Both the position numbers and the translations under genes were made by a program. A stretch of DNA of 64,000 bases from Pomphorhynchus laevis (taxonomy: Eukaryota; Acanthocephala; Palaeacanthocephala; Echinorhynchida; Pomphorhynchidae). Positions 45,933-55,899 of this stretch are shown here, one piece after another (within the stretch, counting starts at the first letter, position 1; each line of letters starts with the position of its first letter). The notes below the pieces were generated by a model that searched no databases, had not been told where the DNA came from, and worked only from the letters and a program-made list of their open reading frames with translations. The stretch covers positions 62,001-126,000 of the forward strand of contig WNNJ02001739.1 of NCBI GenBank assembly GCA_012934845.2, written 5' to 3'.

Positions 45933-46205
45933 GGATATCATGATGGAAGGTTTCATATACTGTGTGAAATCTGGTAATCCTGGATTCGTAGCCTAGCAGT
46001 CAAGAGCGCAAGCCAAGTACGGAGAGCGACAGCTCGAATCTCGGATAAGTCAAATTTCAAAAAGGCGAAGAGTTGGTAGTCAGCCTTCTGATGAGCCCGG
46101 GGCTACCAACATGTGGCAAAAAGCGGGCGAAACGAAAACGGTTGTGGCAATGGCGCCGTTAGTAGTCAGGGTGTATGGAATTGGATATCATGAAGGAAGG
46201 ATTCT
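45933..46205 (+). mobile_element. tRNA-headed SINE carrying a hammerhead ribozyme
   Basis: The head (about 45987-46046) has a box A-like GTAGCCTAGCAGTCAAGAGC and box B-like GCTCGAATCTC (46032-46042). The body holds the hammerhead at 46083-46173. Near-identical ~23-bp direct repeats (GGATATCATGA(T/A)GGAAGG) at 45933-45955 and 46182-46204 flank the unit, like target-site duplications or unit joints. The layout resembles the hammerhead-bearing Sm-alpha SINE-like family of schistosomes and animal retrozymes. Confidence 0.75.
46083..46173 (+). ncRNA. Hammerhead ribozyme 1 (within the SINE)
   Basis: Core CTGATGA at 46088-46094 and GAAAC at 46129-46133. Stem II is GCCCG 46095-46099 with CGGGC 46124-46128 (5 bp). 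Stem III has AACGG 46137-46141 with CCGTT 46156-46160 plus an inner C-G next to the cleavage triplet. The triplet GTC is at 46165-46167. Stem I pairs GCCTT 46083-46087 with AGGGT 46168-46172, including two G-U pairs. All invariant core bases are present, so it could be active; predicted cleavage is after 46167. Confidence 0.8.
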
Positions 46206-46256
46206 GTAGCTGGTTTTCAATGCGAAAGTCACCTCGTGTGACCTAGCAACTATTCG

Positions 46257-46290
<34 letters not shown>

Positions 46291-46292
<2 letters not shown>

Positions 46293-46727
46293 CAGCATTT
46301 CTATTAAAAGGATCATAGTGCCTGATGCATGGTTAAACCGCAATACGCACTGACATGCACAGAGCTTAGGCTAAATTTCCTCTGATGATTCAGATTAAGG
46401 GTAGTTCTGTTTTTCGAGCTTTAGACATTGTTGAAGGGTGTGTTAAGGTGCCTATGGATGATTATTAAAGTCACGGTACTGATGAGTTCCCTTAGAGCGA
46501 AACGCGTATACCGTTGTTGAAGTTTGTCGTCACACATAGGATGAATGGGCATACGTAGCGACTTTGAATATTGCGAGAATAATTCGGTTCTATTTCTTGA
46601 TCTGATGAGGATATATGGAATGCTGCCTGGTGTTTATGCCTCTTAATGAGGAAAACATAATGATCTAGTCACTGCTATGCAGTGACTAGAGCTTTTGTGA
46701 CAGTGGCACAGAGCTCATATATATATA
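46291..46727. other. Unassigned GC-richer segment holding hammerhead 2 and a hairpin
   Basis: A ~430-bp segment between the second TA run and the satellite. It holds a hammerhead motif (46473-46514) and a perfect 11-bp hairpin with a 3-nt loop (46665-46689, CTAGTCACTGC and its complement). No ORF. It may be a single unit of a retrozyme-like element. Confidence 0.5.
46473..46514 (+). ncRNA. Hammerhead ribozyme 2 (minimal type I)
   Basis: Stem I is ACGGTA 46473-46478 with TACCGT 46509-46514 (6 bp perfect). CTGATGA spans 46479-46485. Stem II is GTTC 46486-46489 with GAGC 46495-46498 (one G-U). GAAAC spans 46499-46503, then a two-base loop closes a minimal stem III to the triplet GTA at 46506-46508. 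The tiny stem III is the style known from hammerheads of Penelope-like elements and retrozymes, which work best as dimers. Predicted cleavage is after 46508. Confidence 0.78.
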
Positions 46728-49574
46728 GAAGTCCAGTTATTTAGCAGCAAATTTGGATTAAAAATCAATCGTAGCCAGCTTTGGCTCCTAGACCACAGTT
46801 TCAAGCGATTTTTCGCAAAAACAATTTATAAAATGACGCATTCCTTCAGGAATCCTGTGAGAAATTCAGTGCCCTCGTAATCAACGGATACGCATTTGTG
46901 CCTAATATAAAGAATAACTAGAAGGTCCACACACGCAACAAGCCAGTAAAAACGATTCTGCACCAGAGCATCGTATAGCATCGTGAGGAATTGCTGAGGT
47001 CTTTATAGTTATCACAAAAGCAGTCGTAACGTACCCTAACCACTTTATCTGACTGACAATGACTGCTGAGTTGTTAGAATCGTCTCGAAGTGATACATTC
47101 GATTGATGTAGCTGATGATCGAAATCCAGTTATTTAGCAGCAAATTTGGATTAAAAATCAATCGTAGCCAGCTTTGGCTCCTGGACCACAGTTTCAAGCG
47201 ATTTTTCGCAATAACAATTTATAAAATGACGCATTCCTTCAGGAATCCTGTGAGAAATGCAGTGTCCTCGTAATCAACAGATACGCATTTGTGCCTTATA
47301 TAAAGAATAACTAGAAGGTCCACACACGCAACAAGCCAGTAAAAACGATTCTGCACCAGAGCATCGTATAGCATCGTGAGGAATTGCTGGTGTCCTTATA
47401 GTTATCACAAAAGCAGTCGAAAAGTACTCTAACCACTTCATCCGACTGACGATGACTGCTGGGTGGTTAGGATCGTCTCGGAGTGATACATTAGACTGAT
47501 GGAGCTGATGATCGAAGTCCAGTTATTTAGCAGCAAATTTGGATTAAAAAATCAATCGTAGCCAGCTTTGGCTCCTGGACCACAGTTTCAAGCGATTTTT
47601 CGCAATAACAATTTATAAAATGACGCATTCCTTCAGGAATTCTGTGAGAAATTCAGTGTCCTCGTAATCAACGGAGACGCATTGGCGCCTTATGTAAAGA
47701 ATAACTAGAAGTTCCACACACGCAACAAGCCATTAAAAATTCTTCTGCACCTAAGCTTCGTATAGCATCGTGAGGAATTGCTGGTGTCTTTTTAGTTATC
47801 ACAAAAGCAGTCGAAACGTACCCTAACCACTTTATCCGACTGACGATGACTGCTGGGTGGTTAGGATCGTCTCGGAGTCATACATTAGACTGATGGAACT
47901 GATGATCGAAGTCCAGTTATTTAGCAGCAAATTTGGATTAAAAATCAATCGTAGCCAGCTTTGGCTCCTGGACCACAGTTTCATGCGATTTTTCGCAATA
48001 ACAATTTATAAAATGACGCATTCCTTCAGGAACCTGTGAGAAATTCAGTGTCCTTGTCATCAACGGATACGCATTTGTGCCTTATATAAAGAATAACTAG
48101 AAGGTCCACACACGCAACAACCCGGTATAAACGCTTCTGCACCTGAGCTTCGTATAGCATCGTGAGGAATTGCTGGTTACTTTATAGTTATCACAAAATC
48201 AGTCGAAACGTACCCTATTTACTTCATCTGACTGACGATGACTGCTGGGTGGTTAGGATCGTCTCGGAGTGATACATTAGACTGATGGAGCTGATGATCG
48301 AAGTCCAGTTATTTAGCAGCAAATTAAATTAAAAATCAAACGTAGCCATCTTTAGCTCCTGGACCACAGTTTCAAGCGATTTTTCACAATAACAATTTAT
48401 AAAATGACGCATTCCTTCAGGAATCCTGTGAGAAATTCGGTGTCCTCGCAATCAACGGATACGCATTTGTGCCTTATATAAAGAATAACTAGAAGGTACA
48501 CACACGCAACAAGCCAGTAAAAACGCCTCTGCACTTGAGCTTCGTATAGCATCGTGAGGAATTGCTGATGTCTTTATAGTTATCGTGAAAGCAGTCGAAA
48601 CGTACCCTAACCACTTCATCCGACTGACGATGACTGCTGGGTGGTTAGGTTCGTCTCGGAGTGATACATTAGACTGATGGAGCTGATGATCGAAGTATAG
48701 TAATTTAGCAGCAAATTTGGATTAAAAATCAATCGTAGCCAGCTTTGGCTCCTGGACCACAGTTTTAAGCAATTTTTCGCTATAACAATTTATAAAATGA
48801 CAGATTCCTTCAGAAATCCTGTGAGAAATTCAGTGTCCTCGTAATCAACGGATACGCATTTGTGCCCTTTATAAAGAATAACTAGAAGTTCCACACACGC
48901 AACAAGCCATTAAAAATTCTTCTGCACCTAAGCTTCGTATAGCATCGTGAGGAATTGCTGGTGTCTTTTTAGTTATCACAAAAGCAGTCGAAACGTACCC
49001 TAACCACTTTATCCGACTGACGATGACTGCTGGGTGGTTAGGATCGTCTCGGAGTGATACATTCGACTGATGGAGCTAATGATCGAAGTCCAGTTATTTA
49101 GCAGCAAATTTGGATTAAAAATCAATCGTAGCCAGTTTTGGCTCCTGGACCACAGTATCAAGCGATTTTTCGCAATAACAATTTATAAAATGACGCATTC
49201 CTTTAGGAATCATGTGAGAAATTCAGTGTCCTCGTAATCAACGGAGACGCATTGGCGCCTTATGTAAAGAATAACTAGAAGTTCCACACACGCAACAAGC
49301 CATTAAAAATTATTCTGCACCTAAGCTTCGTATAGCATCGGGAGGAATTGCTGGTGTCTTTATAGTTATCACAAAAGCAGTCGAAACGTACTCTAACCAC
49401 TTCATCCGACTGACAATGACTGCTGGGTGGTTAGGATCGCTCGGAGTGATACATTAGACTGATGGAGCTGATGATTGAAGTCCATTTATTTAGCAGCAAA
49501 TTTGGATTAAAAATCAATCGTAGCCAGCTTTGGCTCCTGGACCACAGTTTCAAGCGATTTTTCGCAATAACAAT
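46728..49574 (+). repeat. Satellite array: 7.25 units of 392-394 bp
   Basis: Units start at 46728, 47121, 47514, 47908, 48300, 48692, 49085 and 49477 (partial), each with GAAGTCCAGTTATTTAGCAG or a close variant. Units differ by a few percent. The array stops abruptly at AACAATATATATG in the eighth unit. Each unit contains GCAGTCGAAACGTACCC, CCTAACCAC, ACTGACGATGACTGC and GTGGTTAGG. GCAGTC can pair with GACTGC, and CCTAACCAC with GTGGTTAGG, giving an interleaved fold. No coding frame is conserved. Confidence 0.95.
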
Positions 49575-49695
49575 ATATATGTATATATATTTATTTTTTT
49601 ATTTATATAAATAAATATATATTTATTATATCAATAATAATATATTTCTCATTTTTTTTTAAATTATTTATTTATATTTTTATTTATATATATGA

Positions 49696-50434
49696 ACATT
49701 AAATTGGCATCCCCTTAGTCGGTCGATCAACATTCTCATTTCAGAGACATGTTGATCACCCAACTGTTTTATTGCGGCTTGTAAAAAGGTTTGTGCTCCT
49801 TCACACGTTTTTTATTCTCGCCATCTACGCACTTTAAATATTCTTTAAAATGGGTGCATGTGTGAGAATAAGCTCTATGTGAATGTGTACAGTTAGCACA
49901 CTTAGGTCTTTCGGACCTTTTTCACAATTTTGTGATTTCTGATCGTCTCCACAGTGCCCACAGCGAGGATCACTTTCCAATTACATGCTTGAAAAGTGAC
50001 CCCATCGCCGACAGCGGTAGCATTGCGGATATCGGAATTTCAAGTCATCCTCATCGAAAATTACCAATTTGATTAGATGACCCAAAATTCCAGATCTAGT
50101 GTCGCGCAGCTTTTGTAAATCTGTTACAGCTCTTTTTACAAGTAAAGAACTGTTAGCTTGTTTATAGGATTTACATTTTTTATTACAGTTATTCCGTACT
50201 TATCTGCCAAATCCTTGACATCATCTTCCTCTGCGAACGACAAAACATTCCTAAGGATTCCCGTAGCACACAGAGAAGTGTCAGTGACTTTGATTCCTTT
50301 TATTTGTTGTAGCTTTATTCGAAATGTTTCTTTTATATTTACATTTTTGAATGTTATTCTGTCAAAACCATCTTTCAAAATGTACCGCTTCAAGATACTT
50401 TCCTGATATATGTTATCTTTGACGGTACCTCTAA
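49696..50434 (-). pseudogene. LINE ORF1 (CCHC) fragment, right arm of the inverted repeat
   Basis: Reverse complement of 44830-45564 with only a few base differences. The frame 50393-50136 reads ILKDGFDRITFKNVNIKETF, then IKGIKVTDTSLCATGILRNV. Zinc-knuckle sequence lies at about 50030-49880. As on the left arm, the frame is broken after KLTVLYL, and that break is shared by both arms, so the duplication came after the mutation. Confidence 0.82.
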
Positions 50435-51170
50435 TATTCTTTTAAAAGGTGGTTTTGCATTCGTCATTATCCCAAGTTTTTTTTTCAGCGCAAAAGCGTC
50501 CTCCCTTATTGCAGGAGCATCGTTTGCGCTGGAAATTCCTTCTCTACCTCTTTTATAAGTGTATTAATCGATACATGTGATTTGCGTTTTTTAATGTCTT
50601 GTATTTCGCAAGATATGCGATTTGTATGCTATATATAAGTGAAAATAATGAAAAAAAGCAAGAAAAAAAATAAAAAGATAGATATACACAAAAAAAGATA
50701 AATATACACACAAAAATGTATATGCAAATAGAAACTATAAGCAAAAAAAATTTCCCTATCGTTTGAAGCCGACCAATTACGAGGCTATTACGCTTTGTCC
50801 AGATAGGATCATCTCTTAATAGGAAATTTGCTCAAATAGATTTCTTTGTGGCAGAGGATACGGCTTGCAAATAATACACTTGAACACGAAATTCTACGTG
50901 ATTAAAATACAAAATTTCTTATTTAAATATCAAATTTTCGATAACTGCTATCATCAAGAACAAAGTTGTACAAAATATTTTTACTGTTTAAGTTTTTATA
51001 AAGCTGTCAATTGCGTATTTTACTAGGCGCAGTAGATCAAAAGTGTCAATTGTACATTTAATAATAAGGGTTTTCTTAAATAAATAATACAAAGGGTTCG
51101 TTGTCAGAAACAGAGAAACAGAAAGCTACAAAAACAAGAAGAAAACGAATCGATATAATAGCACTGTTTA
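50435..51170. other. AT-rich DNA, no gene seen
   Basis: Contains purine-rich AAAAAGATA/ACACA stretches (50640-50740) and no recognisable element. Confidence 0.5.
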
Positions 51171-51179
51171 ATCTTCTTA

Positions 51180-52860
51180 CATGAGTCACGGCCTCAGGTC
51201 CAGTGGGATCTGAGCCATCCAGTCGAGTTAACACGCCGCTCTTTGACTGAACCACCCGGGGTCTTTCACCCGCTAAGAGTCCAATCGAGGTGGACTATGC
51301 TGAGTAATCGAAAACAACCACAGCAAGTTGTGACTATTCTCCTGACAAAACTGATGCACTACACATACTGCTGAATGGACCGAGCGACCTTTGACGAACC
51401 CATGGAAACCTTGAGGGATTAAATTTCACCTATTCAGGTGATCGCGGATTCTACGCGCTAGCCCTTTTTCGTAGATCAACACGACGGCATTTTGAATCGA
51501 AATGGGCCGCTGGTCTTTAGGACATAAGACCGGAAACTTTTTTGGAATAAAAATTCGTCCACTGATGTTCACGGCGGTCCCATCGGATGGGGCGGCTATA
51601 AGCATTGTGACGGCAAATTCATTTCTTTGTTTGGCTGTCAACAGCTGACAGACACAAGAAGAGAGTGGAGTAACGGATTTGGAGGAGCCCAGAAGATGCC
51701 CCTAGGAGTTGATAATATCTGTGACAGATAAATCCATACTCCTGAAGTCTGTCCAATGTTGGATTGGCTGAGGTGATTGTGTGGCTCCATAATTGTGTAG
51801 GGACAGTTTTGGATTCCTTTAAAACTTTGTTAAGGCATATACTACCGATCCAACCCGCAGCCCTATTCCTCCAGCAAACAAACTTCTCCTTCTTGAATAT
51901 CTTCCAGAAGGAAGACTGTGATGGATTAAGGGAAGCAATGCTTGTCTTATCCTTACCTAGTTGGAACCTATATCTAGAGCTCCAATATTCTTCCGAGAGA
52001 ACCTGTCTGGCAGAAGCAGAGATATTTGAAAGACGACGCATATATGCTAAGGTCTTGTGTTTTGTCGGAGTGGGACTGTAAATACGACCTTTATAGGTTC
52101 TTGAAAGCAACGCGGTAGCTTGAGAAGAGAGGTAGAAATTAAATTCGGTTAGACTCTCATTACCAATTCGGGGGAAGCCTTGTATAGCTGCCTGAAAGAT
52201 AGCCACTCTGATAGGATCAAAGTGGAATCTCCTTCTAAGCAGCATATCCTCCTCTATCCGACAACGAATCAAGTCATGATAGGTGGACAGATGTTACGCG
52301 ATTGCCCCGTACAGTGGGGTTTTAACAACCACTTCTTATGGAGCAGTAATAAGTCGAGGAGTGAATTCGTTGATGTGCAATGAAAGGTGGGGGCTGGTGG
52401 TGTTTTAATAAGATAACCGTTCCTGGCTCTGCGGATTTCTGTATTAATCCAACGACCAGTTATGTCGTTGAAATCACCAAGTACTATGTCATAGCCGCTA
52501 TCAATAATCCTATCTATGTGGTCACAGTTATTGTGAATCTCTCCTGGACGGATGTAGACGTTGGCTAGACTGAGGAGTTTACCGTTCTTACAGAGTGAAA
52601 TTACTTAACTAGAAAGGGCTGGACAATGATAGTGGAGTAGAATAGACGATCCTAAAGAGCATTTAACTAAGGTCAAGAGTCTATGAGATGGAAAAGAGTG
52701 TGGTGGGGTAATGTACCAAGTATAGTGGGAACAAATGTGCTTAGAGATGAATCGAGTTATGTCCTGGAAGAGACGGATAGACCGCGTCTCCTGAAGGACT
52801 ATAACATCTGCACCTATACCAGATCGAAGTCTAAGGGCAGAAGCTCTTCCCGAGGAGCTT
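51180..52860 (-). mobile_element. LINE-A copy 3, minus-strand half
   Basis: The minus-strand order is EEP remnant (52860-52390), linker (52272-51619, a 217-codon open frame ending near the RT start), RT fingers (FIPKKFPVLCPKDQRPISIQ, 51641-51426), then directly the 3' segment (51310-51185). RT palm is missing. The EEP end at ~52857 abuts an inverted ~45-bp copy of itself, after which a plus-strand LINE-A begins. Confidence 0.8.
51619..52272 (-). CDS. LINE-A copy 3 linker region before RT (217 codons, open)
   Basis: An open segment rich in R, S and L: RRRFHFDPIRVAIFQAAIQG, YKGRIYSPTPTKHKTLAYMR, SNISASARQVLSEEYWSSRY, then SFWKIFKKEKFVCWRNRAAG. This is the region between endonuclease and RT in LINE ORF2. 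The same block exists in copy 1 near 7.69-8.14 kb in broken form, so this copy is the better reference for it. Confidence 0.65.
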   Translation of the reverse strand: MIRCRIEEDMLLRRRFHFDPIRVAIFQAAIQGFPRIGNESLTEFNFYLSSQATALLSRTYKGRIYSPTPTKHKTLAYMRRLSNISASARQVLSEEYWSSRYRFQLGKDKTSIASLNPSQSSFWKIFKKEKFVCWRNRAAGWIGSICLNKVLKESKTVPTQLWSHTITSANPTLDRLQEYGFICHRYYQLLGASSGLLQIRYSTLFLCLSAVDSQTKK

Positions 52861-54160
52861 CTGCCCTTAGACTTCGATCTGGTATAGGTATGCCGATCTG
52901 GTATAGGTATGCCGATCCTACACCGGGTAGGATCGGGATACCTATCCCGGTGTCCTTATGTTCCACGTCAGTGGACGAGGTTGAATCCATCACAATGCTT
53001 TTAGCCTCACCATCCGAAGTAGCCGACATCAACATCAGCCTAGAATACTTTTACCTCAGAGAAAATCAGTTTCATGTCCCCAAGACCTGCGGCCCATTTT
53101 GATTTAAAATTCCCTCATCTTCATCGACAATTTAAGGTGGCGTAATTTAATCTCACCGAGTTTTCACGGGTTTATCATAGGTCTCTCTGCAGCAATTGGT
53201 GAAGTGCATCAGTTTTGTCAGGATAACAGTAATCAGCTTGTTGTGGCTGTATTTCTTCACTTTTCAGTTGTATTTGACCGCATCTTTATTTCCTTCGTTA
53301 TCTTATCTCTCATGTACCTCGGGTTGCATGCGAGAATTGTTAACAGTAGAATATACTGATGTACACAAGGCTGTTCTATGACGAAGGCCTGAATGCACGT
53401 CAGTTCTTCCCTTTTACAGGTGTACCTTAAGTTCCCAACTTTCTCCATTGTACTATTCAAAGCATTTATACGGGATCAACATCTAGTGGTATACGCTGAT
53501 GATACCATATCTCGGTTTTCTGGACGCAGGTGCAAAAATGTCGTCTAGGAAATCAGCTGTTTCTTTTTAATATTAAATGACCAGCTACCAATCAAATCTT
53601 ATTTTGAACTCCGCCAAATTGCAGATGGTCCTATTTTATGGCGATTCTGCCACAAAGAAAAAACTTAATAGACTTGCGCTCTCTGGTCTCTTTTCCATTT
53701 TGCAGTACCAACCACTCCCTACCCTCACAAGTCGAGTAAAATATTTGGGGACCCACTATTACGGTGAGCTGGTTGCGAAAGCTGATCTGGATAGATTTAA
53801 ACGTACCCTGAAGAGAGCTAGGTGGACCCTGAAACGGGTTCAGCATCTATAATTGAATTAGAAAACTCAAATACGCCATTGGGGTTCTTGAAATATCTCG
53901 GGATTAGTCTTCTTCTCCAGAGGACGTCCCCTAGAACAAAGACTAAGGTTTCTCAAGCTCCTCACTATGAGATTACCGACCATTGTGTAGATCGACTTCT
54001 CTTTAAAGGGTGAGAGACTCTGAATGGTTCAGTCAGAAGGTGGCGCGCTGGTGCGTATGGGGCACTCAGATCCCACTGGACCTTAGGACGTGAATTAGAA
54101 TGGAGACTGGTAGCTGATCTAAGATGAAGTGGAAGATTAATAGATTTTTTCATTGTTTAG
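52815..54160 (+). mobile_element. LINE-A copy 3, plus-strand half (RT to 3' end)
   Basis: Begins with a fold-back of the EEP-region sequence (52815-52900) and a short direct duplication (GATCTGGTATAGGTATGCC twice). RT follows: ITMLLASPSEVADINISLEY (52980 on), fingers and palm scraps to ~53560 (VYADDTI near 53493), thumb region 53577-53852, and the C-terminal/3' segment to ~54160. Together with the minus-strand half it forms a head-to-head pair, as 5'-inverted LINE insertions do. Confidence 0.78.
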
Positions 54161-54289
54161 TTTTTAGTTTGCTTCTCTATCGATTGTTATGTCTCTAAAT
54201 TTTTTTATCTCTTTACAAGAAATGGTTCCCTCAAATGGGCTGCAATTCACGAAACTATAATTTATGTTTAGATGTAATAAAAATTTTGA

Positions 54290-55430
54290 ATATTTATTAT
54301 CTTATTCTTAATATTGCTGCATGGAGGCATGCAGACACAGAGCGGGCCATCTCGAAGCCAATTTCGCGTTTAATTTTAACGGCTATATCGGCATATTGTC
54401 TGGTTGACAGATTGGCTGTTTTGGTGACAATTCGCTTTATTAGCGTATCAGCTTCTTTATCGAGTTCTCCGTATGTCGAGAAAAACAGTGGCACATACTT
54501 GTTGAGCATATTTGTTCTTTTTGCAACTGTCATTGTATTTAAAAACCGAATCTTGTTCACGAGATATATTCGATTGAGCATGCACAGAGAAAACATTGAC
54601 GTCAAAGAACGTCCGCTCAAATCGATTACCGTAAAGTCTTGAACAAACGATATCAAGCCGTGCATTCTGATCACGTGTAGTTGTGGTTCGTTTGTCATTA
54701 GTTGTGGTTTGCATTCTACGCAGTGTGAAATTTTAACGAGATTTTGCGAGAAAATGTCTCTAACAGCATCTTGCCGAATAGAAGGCAAGGCATTGTTCTT
54801 GCACGATAGATAATGAGCGATACTTAATGATGCTTCGCAAATGCAATTGCCGTTTTTAACGGAGGGATCAACATGACCGTATCGAGCGTTGAGGGCATCT
54901 CTAAATCCATTTGCTGATATATAAAACCTTTCATGGGCTAAAGGTATTGCACTTGGCCACGATTAGGCTCCATTGCAGGCTGCATGCGCGATCAGGTTAT
55001 TCCTCGTTTGTATATCTAGAATGGATAGCCCGAAAATACGTTTTTGATGTGTTTGAACTCTAAGTTGTGTCATTGCACGCAGCGTCGTTTTTTGTTTGTC
55101 TGTCATGTTGTTACCAATAAGGCCGGAATCGTTAGTTGAAACAAGCACCTGCGAGGTTAATTGTTCCAATTTTGATGTGTATCCGGCGCGGGTGATTCCT
55201 AAACCACCTAATTTTAATGGAGAGCACATCATTGCTATCCAATCGTCATTTAGTTTCCTCATAGCGAATCTAGGGAGTAACTGCTGAGTTATCATATCAG
55301 TCCATACAGTCTCAGAGCACTCACAAGTGCGCATTAAATGTGTCCATTTATGCTGGACAGCATGAATTAGTCCAGCAAAAGCGACTTGTGGATCAGCGTT
55401 AGCTACGATAGACATACGTTTGAGTATCAA
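54290..55430 (-). pseudogene. C-terminal part of an unclassified RT-bearing retroelement ORF
   Basis: The frame 55430-54963 reads DPQVAFAGLIHAVQHKWTHL, then LLPRFAMRKLNDDWIAMMCS and LKLGGLGITRAGYTSK. That (H)xLxxKWTxLxRT...LPARLGGLGI block follows the RT domain in some invertebrate non-LTR-like elements. The frame 54788-54297 (FVQDFTVIDLSGRSLTSMFS, LFFSTYGELDKEADTLIKRI) matches the nuclease-like C-terminal domain that often ends such proteins. I do not recognise the clade. One frame break lies between the two segments. Confidence 0.6.
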
Positions 55431-55453
55431 AATCCAATTTGCTGATTGTTCAG

Positions 55454-55890
55454 CTACGGATATGTTTTCAAATTCGCTGGAGCCAATGGGCGTTCCGAGT
55501 ATTTTAATCCCATCGGTGGAGATTTTAATGTTAGGGTCAGTAAATTCAAATTAGTTGATAGATCTGTGTGACAAAATCCGGGACCTCTTCGCATAAACAT
55601 AGTAACCGTATTTAGGACCTTCTGCGTGAAGCACTCTTCATACATCCTTCAACGTGTCAAGGAAATTCAAATTTGTTGATAGAGATTTTTATGTTGGGGG
55701 AGTACCCCCGCACCACGAGAAAAATCAGAAACTTTACTGACTTTGTTTGTAGTTGATATCTTAGATTTACCTGAAATTCCTTCTGTTCCATCTCCATTAT
55801 TGCTTGAAAACTGGTCAATTTTTGAAACTTGTTGAAACTCCGACACTCACATTTTCAACATATCCGAATTTTTTTGAGAAATCGAAACGC
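55454..55890 (-). pseudogene. LINE-A-like ORF1 scrap
   Basis: The frame 55645-55454 starts near KVLNTVTMFMRRGPGFCHTD, which weakly matches the VIYNSIRYFESELRLSFVTS segment of LINE-A ORF1. The upstream motif GGGGGAGTACCCCCGCACCACGAG has a counterpart at 9785-9820 (GGGGGAGTTCCCCATGTATC) beside copy 1 ORF1. Diverged and broken. Confidence 0.4.
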
Positions 55891-55899
55891 GTTTTAATA

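Noticed and set aside
46590-46660. CTGATGAGG...GAGGAAAAC as a third hammerhead
   Set aside because: The GAAAC box is offset and no stem II closes the core.
54235-54642. Plus-strand 135-codon frame
   Set aside because: Antisense shadow of the retroelement C-terminal segment at 54297-54788 on the minus strand, whose motifs are recognisable.
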